Positions 56,400 to 64,000 of a stretch of 64,000 nt of DNA are shown here, piece by piece. The stretch comes from Staphylotrichum longicolle. Taxonomy: Eukaryota; Ascomycota; Sordariomycetes; Sordariales; Chaetomiaceae. Where the stretch lies: the NCBI GenBank assembly GCA_019096155.1, contig JAHCVI010000001.1, positions 2,604,001 to 2,668,000 of the forward strand, given 5' to 3'. Numbering within the stretch: the first letter of the stretch is position 1; each line of letters starts with the position of its first letter. The translations under genes were made by a program, and so were the position numbers. Under the pieces are notes generated by a model. The model was given only the letters and a program-made list of their open reading frames with translations. It did no database searches and had not been told where the DNA came from.

Positions 56400-57543
56400 G
56401 CTTAACGAGTCTAAGTAAGGGGTGTTTGCCGGTCTTGTTGCCCACAGGAAAACGGGAGCTTAGATTAGACTGGGAAGGCCGAATGCCAAAATGCATGTTG
56501 GTGTTTGTTCGACTCTTGTGGCGTAGGTATCGGACAGTCTCAAACCATCACCCTGAATTCGGCTTGCCCGAGCCCTTCCTAAGTGTGTTTGCCTCTGGAC
56601 TCTTGAAGCCAAATCTCAACGCTGCCGATCACTACGAATCATCTCTTGACGATGTCCCATGGGTGGTCGCCTGTCGGCTGCGGAATCAAGCACGCCGTTG
56701 TCCTTAGCGACAGTTTCATGTCCTCCCCCTTTTCACTGGGAGAACTCCCCCGTCTCTGTCTCGGCACCCCCTTTCCATGCCGTGCTCACAACTCTCCATG
56801 CACTGCACGACGAAGGGGACAACCCCACTCACTCTTCATCGAAAAGGGAGCCGCTGGTGAGGGAGGGGCCCAACCCACAAAGTCTCAGTCCGCTCGTGCG
56901 CTTCCTTTTGCCGCTCTCCTTCTCCTTCCCTTCCCCCCTTTACTTCCACGGCATATCCAGCTCAAGCAACCACCCCTATTCTGACCAGCAGAGACGCACA
57001 CCTCCCTCGCAACGCCTGTGGACGGGCAATTTTTGCGCGCAGAGAGACATCCACACGTCACCTCCTGTGCCTTACACAGGAGACAGGCGAGACGGGGGGG
57101 ACCTGTACCCGCCCACTTTCTGTATGTCTCAAAGCCACGCTCAGCCCTAAGTGGCTGCCCCGATTCCTTGGAAGAAGGAGAAGAAAACTCGAGAAAGATG
57201 CAGAAAGATAGTCCTGCATACATAGAAGCTGCACGACGCTGATCTTTTAAGATCTTTAAACACTCCGATGCTTCCACTCGGCGGGATTGACAGCCAGCAA
57301 AGATCAGGCAATTACGACATGTTTGGGTAGAACACTTGTGCTTTTGGAGCGGGTTGGGCTGAGACACAGAGCATTGTGAGTGGGCAAAAATCTGAGATCT
57401 GATATCTCATCACGACGGAGGAGTCGCTCCTTTGGTATGGTACATACATGTACAATCTTGCGTCGTTTATTATGGAGTTAGTGACGGCAAGTCTTCTGCG
57501 CTGTCCTCGTCGGCAACCGTGCTTCACTTCGCTTTGTGAAGAG

Positions 57544-57563
57544 GTGTGTGTGTGTGTGTGTGT
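57544..57563. repeat. (GT)10 microsatellite
   Basis: Ten uninterrupted GT units in the gene-poor region. Confidence 0.9.
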
Positions 57564-60500
57564 CGATACTCGCAGAATCATGCCACCATACGAAACCGTC
57601 TGCGTCGCGTCTGCCGTGCACTGCCCTGCCCGCACGGGCGATAGGCTCGGATGGAGGGTGCGGCGTCGGTTGTGGTCACGATGCGTTTTGCTTGTCGGCG
57701 ACTGCGGTTGTCGGGCTGCTTGCGGGGTGGACTGTGTCTGACGGTTTTGGTTTGCAAAAAGTCTGCTGGAGGTGCATGCATACCGGAAGGTTTACTACGC
57801 TGATGCGGCTCAAGTGGCGGTCCATTGATGAAGATCTTGTACCTGTTTGTCGACGCCGCATGGGTCATTGTGATGATCCAAGGGCATGGCTGGCTGAGGA
57901 TGGATGAGAGGCTGCGGTCATTGTCACTGGTCTCTTGTAAGTCTCCTTTGTATGTGAGTTTCAGTCGAATATCGCCGTGACTACCGTTCAAGCTTCTCTG
58001 CATCTGAGACAGCGTATTCGAGACGATCTCCGTTTTCTCCAACCCACTCTGCCGGCTCGAACACCCTCAGCCGCGAGAGCGAACACTTCCCCGCTAACAC
58101 TGGAAGCGGTGTAGTGTGTGAACGAAGCCGCACCTCCACATCATCATCTGCAGCAACTGGCAGCAAGCAGCAACGGGCAGCGTGTCGGTAGTGGGAGCAC
58201 ATGCCCAACACACAGAGGCTCCTCCCCACCCTCACAGCACCAGAGTTAGCCACTTCCAGGTTAGATCGGGGGATCTAGAAGGCCGGCATTCGCCCGCCAT
58301 CCCGCGCGTGCAGGAGCAGCGGCAGCCATGCAGGCGAACGAATGAGTGACGCCGTCATGACTCTCTTTCGCAAGCACTGTCCACATGCGGAAAGCTGAAA
58401 TGGGTCAAAGCCCCATGCGCATGCCCTGAGATGCCCTTGCGTCGCCCCCTCTAGTGGTGGACGCTGAAATTGTGGTGCCATCTCGAAGGCTGAGATTGGC
58501 GGGGCGAGGTCGGGCTGTGAGGGAGAGCACCGGATTTGGCGCTCCCTTTCTGAGGGGTTCACAGGAAAAAGACCGAGGTAGGACGAGCTGATTTCCTGCA
58601 GCAGATCGGTTGCGTTGTGCATGCAGCGCCCAACAGGTGACGGTTGGGTGGCCGATACCCAGCGCTCTTTTCCAGCTCATCGCTCAAGAACTAGCCAAGC
58701 GAAGGGAACCGTGACAATGGGGAGGGGGCTGGTTCGGCAGAGACTCCGAGTCCGGGGACAGTGCTCTGTACAGCCGTGCCAGTTGATCGACTGAACTGGT
58801 TCCCCGAAGCAACTACCGTAGCAACGGTTCGCTTGTGGAGAGGTGTGCACCCTTGAAGATCTCATCTGCTGCCGCGATATGAAATCCGAGGGTCCGACCT
58901 GGGATCGTTTCATGACCGCCAAAACCTTTGGCACGACCTATCTTCGTCAAACATTGCCTGTTTGTGACGACCAGGTTGTATGTTTCACACAGCTTGAGCC
59001 GAGCCTGAGAAACATACTGGGGGAGCAACACAGGGATTTTCTTGCCGAGTGCACGAACCAGAGCGCCCTCTGGAAGAACAGCGTCACAACGGGCTTGGTC
59101 TGCTGCAGCAGTGCTGCAGTGCTGCTGCCAAACCCCCGTCATGGTGCCATTCTGCTGCTCTCCCGCTGGTCGCCAGTTGCATTCTGTCTGTGATCTTACG
59201 AAACGAAGGCTCAAACCCCCGGCTAGCGGCGAGTTGCGTCTGAGACCTGCCTTCAGAAACGGAAGATCGGCGAACTAGTTGGTGTTTGGAAATCCCCGAC
59301 AGCGCTGATCTTGGATGACTGGAGAGTTCCCAAAGCTTGTTAGCGTCGAGTCCCAAATCAGGACGAACCAAGTCTCGGCTTCAACCCTCACGGCCAGAAA
59401 AACCATTACAAGCATCAGAGTAGCGTTGCCAGCGATCGGAAGCTCGCAGATGACGTATAGAGAGAGGCACTCCGCATTGTTTATACTAGATGTCACGGCC
59501 TTCCACCAGTGAAACCGTTCATACGGTCGAGATGTAGTGATGTCAGATACCAAAAACGTTTCAGCAGCTTGCTGGGACTGCGCGCTCCATGCCATTGGCC
59601 AATCCTGGTTGGCCGACCCGACGTTGCGGAACACCTTACCTGCGAGATGCTCCGACAATGCTGAGACCCGATTCCTTTCTTCTCACCTCTTACATGGTAA
59701 TCTCTCCCTTTGGTTTCTGGTGCGTCCGTCAGTTGATGCCAGAGTTGGTCAGAGTGAAGCGAGGCTTTCAACGAATACAGCACCCCGCGGTTTGAGCCCC
59801 TGAGACGGACATGCCGTGGCGGCGAAGGTGGCGTGAAGGTTGTGCAGTTGGAATGTCGGCGCTCCTGTGGACAGGACTGAGAAAGATGATATCGGTCTGG
59901 CCGATCAAGAGCTTCTCGAAGGCCAAGTCCGCCAGGGTTTAGAAAACGGTGTGTCCCAGGCAGGCAGTCACCGTCCAAGCACTGAGACTACCAAGCATGC
60001 TAGAGTTCAAGTGATGTCGTTCCATCTCCAACACCCACTCTCGGTTCCAGGCACGAACCAATCCAGGCTGCAGGTGACGAACCACTTGCTGCTTCTCCTC
60101 CTTGGTTACACAAAGAAGTCAGAAGAGCTGGGGCCAATTCCGATTCGGCCAAGAGACGGGATGAGAGACCCTTGGCCTGCAGCATCCTTGCCGCCGAAGG
60201 ATCATGCACAGGCTTAACAGGGTGCCTGGGACGCAGCGAGGAGTGAGCGAGGGGGGGAGGAACCAAGGGTTCGGACTCAGGACCCTCAATCGCTGTGGGT
60301 AGTGCTATCATGCCCATCTTGCCTTGATGTTCTCCGGTTTTGATGTGGAGGCGGCTGGGATTTCATTGCTTGGGACCGTCGCCCCGGCGTTGCGGGGGGT
60401 CGTTTGCGGCTCTGGTAAGTTCTGGCAGTTCTGGCAGGAAGGAGTTGGATTCGGATATTTTCCCCTGTTTAGACCATACTGTGTACTGTGTACCTTTGGG

Positions 60501-62515
60501 CGCCGAAAAGGAAGGCTTCTGGAGCCTCTTCCTTGCTTTCTGCAGCTCGTCATCACTCGGTGGCACAGGCCCCGTGGAGAAGCGGCTGGCGGGTGGACGG
60601 CGCCGTCTGTTCGCAGGTCCTGCATCGCTAGGCCCTCCACCGAGATGAGGGCTTCGCCAGAAGAGGAACACCTATTGGTGTTGCGCACGGACATGGCAGA
60701 GCCCGAGCTTTGTAGTCTCGCTCTCGCTCATCACCTGGCTCTGCCTTGTGGGGGACGATGATGCATCTGGACGGTTGAAAATGTCATGGCGGCGGAGAAG
60801 ACGATCCAGGAATCTTGTTATCAACGGAAAACGGGGCCTGGTGGGATGCGAACCGTTGAGCGAAACATTCCCGACATCTGGGGAGGATGCGGATCGTCGA
60901 AAATCAGCGTGGCCGAAGACCCCAGTGACGTACGGGGCGATCGTTGGGACCTTGCAGAGCGAGCAAGCAGATGGTCGATGTCACAACCTGGCAGGACTCG
61001 GAGGCTAACCAACACCAGACTGCATTGAGGCAGTTCAATCGGAGGAGGGGCCGATGAAGCGGCATTTCTGCTTCTTTGCACCTTCCAGAAGGCGTCAGAG
61101 CAAGGGCGATCAACAGTTGGGGCGATGAAATCGCCCATTACGGTTTCGAGAAAGGATGCAAGATGCACTAGCCAGCCCAAAGAAGACACCCAATTTCTTC
61201 GGTGAGGGAAAGAGCTTCTTTTCCCGGTCCTAGCGCACATGGAAATTTCCGACCTATCCATCACGATTACCAGATAACGGCAAGATCCAGTGCCACGTGT
61301 GGCCGCCACGAGGGTTGGGTTGTTCCTGTTGATCTTCCATTACCATGTGCACCACGAGCAGTTCTGCGGGACTTCAACCCAGCTTCTCTTGCTTCTTTCT
61401 GCTCCCTCAGAGAATCCACCATCCTCGGCTTATTAGAGACTCCTGTCCAAAACCTCCCGTCATTTTGCAGCACGATGCTGCTGCGCAATGACGACTTCTG
61501 TCTGGGTCTGGTTTGTCTGCCAATGATGTGAATCTTGCAGTGTAATTACCGTCCCCATTTTGAACATTTGCCCACATCATCTTGGTCTTATTACCCAGAC
61601 ACCGGGATTCCCTGCCCAGACAACCCGGGACTGATCTCTTCGCCTCCGATCTGCTGATCCATCCACCGCCAGCGGGCTGCAGAATCCTGCGTTCTTGTGC
61701 CGTGCCACTCCCTCGGTGGCCCCGTTACCATCTTCCGGCCTGGCCCCAATGCCGCAAACACCTATCCAGTCTGCCATTGGCGCTGGCGCGATGTGCCGGG
61801 GCGGCGTTGATGACGGCAGTGACGGCCAAGAGGATGGGACATGGCATGCCTTGCTGCACTATGATGCTTTGTGCATGTCTTGTGGGCTCAGGCAGCGAGC
61901 GCCATGGCGAAAAGTGCCTTGCTGCTCTCTCGAAACGCCACACGCCAGACCATGCAGAGAACATGGAGAGAAACGGTGGCACGCCCCCCCCCCGTTTCCT
62001 GGCTCAATCGCCGGCCGCTGGGGGCATCTTTCCGTCCCCTCCACATTCGTGAATTCACAACCGCCCCCCTGAGTTACTCGGGTGCCATTATGGGCAGGGG
62101 AAAATGCTGCTGTTGTCAGTCTTCATCCTCGCCCAAGCACCAATGATTGCAACCCCTGCCATCCTGGACAAATCTAAGAGGCTGCTGCACCGGTTGGCTC
62201 TCAGTTAATTACTGAGGTGTGTCGCGCGATGTATTGACCCAGCGAACCCCACTGCGGAAGCAACCAGAACGCTGCAGGCAGGGGCCAGGGCTGGTCACCA
62301 CCTTATCCCCTTTTCGGCGCCGACCAGCCACTGAGCCAAGCAAGCCAAGCGGGCCAAGGATCGAAGACATTCAAGACCCCAACTTTCCCCCTCTGCTGCG
62401 GGATGCGGCAGGAACAGGGACTGGCCTCGCCATTCGGTTGGAGTCCCCTCTTATAATGAACATTTCTATAGTACCATTTTTAGTTTCTTCTCGCAACCCA
62501 GGATTCACACGCCCA

Positions 62516-62550
62516 CACGAGACGAGACGTGACGAGACGAGACGAGACGA
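62516..62550. repeat. Pentanucleotide (GACGA)7 tandem repeat
   Basis: Seven 5-bp units. The first has C for G at its first base and the third has T for A at its last; the rest are exact GACGA. Confidence 0.85.
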
Positions 62551-63069
62551 ATCTCGCCCAGTCCATTGACCATTCCGACTGCCGAGAAATTCGCAGGACC
62601 TTTGCTGTGCTGCGCTGCGCTGTGCTGTGGACAAGTGCTGCGCAAACCCAGCAAGCGCTGCGACCAAAGAGAGCGCTCCGTTTTGCCGCGCGCGCACCAG
62701 ACTCGGTCGGTTGTGAGGATTGCGAAGGAACGGGGCAGCGGACACTGCAGTCACCACGGGTAGCTGCATCGAACGACATCCGCAATTGACTGCTGCCAGC
62801 CGCCGACTCGGCTCTGCATGCGGGTTCTGGGAGAAGGTCGATTTTCTGGTGTCATCACTATTCCGTCTCCTGCTTGGAACTGAGCGTTCCAAAGTGACGG
62901 TCGTCGAAGAAGAGGAGAATCCAGGCGACCTCAGCTTGTGGCCCCCCACGGCAAACCGAAGCAGCGGATGTTGAAGACACAACAGCCGCGCGCAAAAGAA
63001 ACAACAGCAACACCGACCTCGGCTGCTCTACGCCTTGCTTTTTCCCTCCTTTTCCAGTCCAGCGCGACG

Positions 63070-64000
63070 ATGCCCGCCCCCTTCCCTTGGATCAACGCCC
63101 GCATTGTTGATACCACGCTGAAACACGGCCCCTCCAAGGGTAGACTGAAGGGACCCAAGGATCGTGCGGCACCGCCCACCCGGGACGGGAGCAAGCGACA
63201 CTCTGCTGGTCTGCGACATCCCAGGCCAACAGGCAGCAGATCCTCATCCCCCCCGTGAAACCAAAACGACGACGCAGCCCACCCTCAGGCTCGCGCATTG
63301 CGCCTGCTTCTGCACGCCTCGGTGCGCCAGACGAAAGCCCACTCCAGACCATACGACCGTTGGCGCATCGCATATCCCCACATGTTCAGCAGATCCCACA
63401 GATCTCGCAGCTCCAAGGTTCAGGGTTTCGCAAAGGATCAGGAACCAAAGACGCCAGCAGACGGTCATCGGTCGTTGCTTGCCGACCTAGGCCTCATCAG
63501 TTTCGGTTCGTCGAGGACGCGGTTTGGTGGTCGCAGTGCGAAGAAGACAGACGTCAACCGTCCGACATACGACTACGCCAGCACCACTGCTGCTGCAAGG
63601 TCCTACGGCGTACAACCGTCATACCCGGAGAAGAGTAAGAATCCGCTTTCCTGCATTTGCGCCGTTGGCTGCGTCTGGATGACCGTTGTCCTCACTCAAT
63701 GTTCGCCGTTATCCCCCCCTTGCCCCCCTTCTCTCTTTCTCTTCCCGCCTCTTTCTGGCCTCTCTCTATCTTCCGCTCTTCCCCCGCCTTCTCAGTGCGC
63801 AGCTTGTGCATTTGCCAAACAAGAGAAGGGGATTGGCATGAGAAAATCGATCTATCCGCCCATAACATGCGACTAATCCGTGCTGCTCATGAGCAGTCTT
63901 TCCATTTCTTCAGGAACCTCGGCGCACCATCCAGCGCTCAGCACCTTCAATCAACTCAGAGAAATCACGCGAGAGCAACACCAGACCGCACCGCCGGTAC
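63070..64000 (+). CDS. Unrecognised gene, 5' part only (runs off right edge)
   Basis: The ATG at 63070 (CGACGATGC) opens a frame MPAPFPWINARIVDTTLKHG that stays basic and Ser/Pro-rich. It breaks at a run of seven C near 63248-63254; adding one C leads into PPVKPKRRRSPPSGSRIAPA. A second change of frame between about 63.40 and 63.50 kb leads into LADLGLISFGSSRTRFGGRS, DVNRPTYDYASTTAAARSYG and VQPSYPEK, followed by a good donor (AGTAAGAAT near 63.635 kb). A pyrimidine-rich tract up to TTCTCAG near 63.79 kb, and TTTCTTCAG near 63.91 kb, are possible acceptors. No domain is recognised. The start may lie upstream, since the frame is open to 62938. Both frame switches could be sequence errors or missed introns. 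Confidence 0.42.

Larger units (their letters stand above)
56400..63069. other. Long gene-poor region (6.7 kb), nothing recognised
   Basis: This is the largest gap in the window. All open frames are short and overlap on opposite strands, with no match to any family, transposon protein, rRNA or tRNA I know. It holds a GT microsatellite at 57.5 kb and a GACGA pentamer repeat at 62.5 kb. It may hold long leaders, lineage-specific small genes or noncoding RNAs; I cannot show any from the sequence. Confidence 0.5.

Overview
The window is nuclear DNA of a filamentous ascomycete (Pezizomycotina). Evidence is the dense, single-copy housekeeping gene set, introns of about 50-150 nt with GT-AG borders and CTAAC/CTGAC-like branch sites, an intron-bearing tRNA-Ala, a fused molybdenum-cofactor gene of the cnxABC type, and fungal-only families (DUF3074, RMD1/DUF155, an Nhp10-like HMG protein). 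Protein flavour and GC-rich codon use suggest a Sordariomycete; no species is assigned.

Layout, left to right. 1-3.6 kb: a divergent pair, a chymotrypsin-fold (PA clan) serine protease-like protein running off the left edge and a C-terminally membrane-anchored protein of unknown function. 3.9-5.8 kb: adenylosuccinate synthetase. 9.5-10.9 kb: ELO fatty-acid elongase. 12.4-13.4 kb: FYVE-finger protein. 15.2-15.9 kb: SNARE YKT6. 18.0-20.3 kb: cnxABC (MoaA-MoaC fusion), divergent from a WDR8/WRAP73-like WD40 protein (20.8-22.5 kb). 24.6-26.3 kb: two-RRM protein. 26.8 kb: tRNA-Ala(AGC). 27.1-29.6 kb: DUF3074 coiled-coil protein. 30.7-36.6 kb: MOT1. 38.8-42.6 kb: cohesin SMC3. 43.2-44.8 kb: CDC37. 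45.4-49.1 kb: large unknown protein. 50.1-51.8 kb: RMD1-family DUF155 protein. 52.9-54.0 kb: Nhp10-like HMG-box protein, divergent from CCT8 (54.5-56.4 kb). 56.4-63.1 kb: almost 7 kb in which I see no gene. 63.1 kb to the end: the start of an unrecognised gene.

The genes do not form a pathway cluster; this is mostly core genome with long intergenic spacers. Three points stand out. (i) The protease/membrane-protein divergent pair at the left edge is the only candidate for an undescribed two-component system. (ii) Reading through the cnxABC intron ends the MoaA half exactly in Gly-Gly-stop, the C terminus that free MOCS1A/MoaA enzymes need, whereas splicing makes the fusion; this suggests alternative splicing like that of animal MOCS1. 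(iii) Many one-base frame breaks interrupt conserved, mostly essential genes (ELO, DUF3074, MOT1, SMC3, CDC37, CCT8, the unknown 45-49 kb gene and the right-edge gene), often at G or C runs. They are best explained as sequence errors and should be repaired before annotation.
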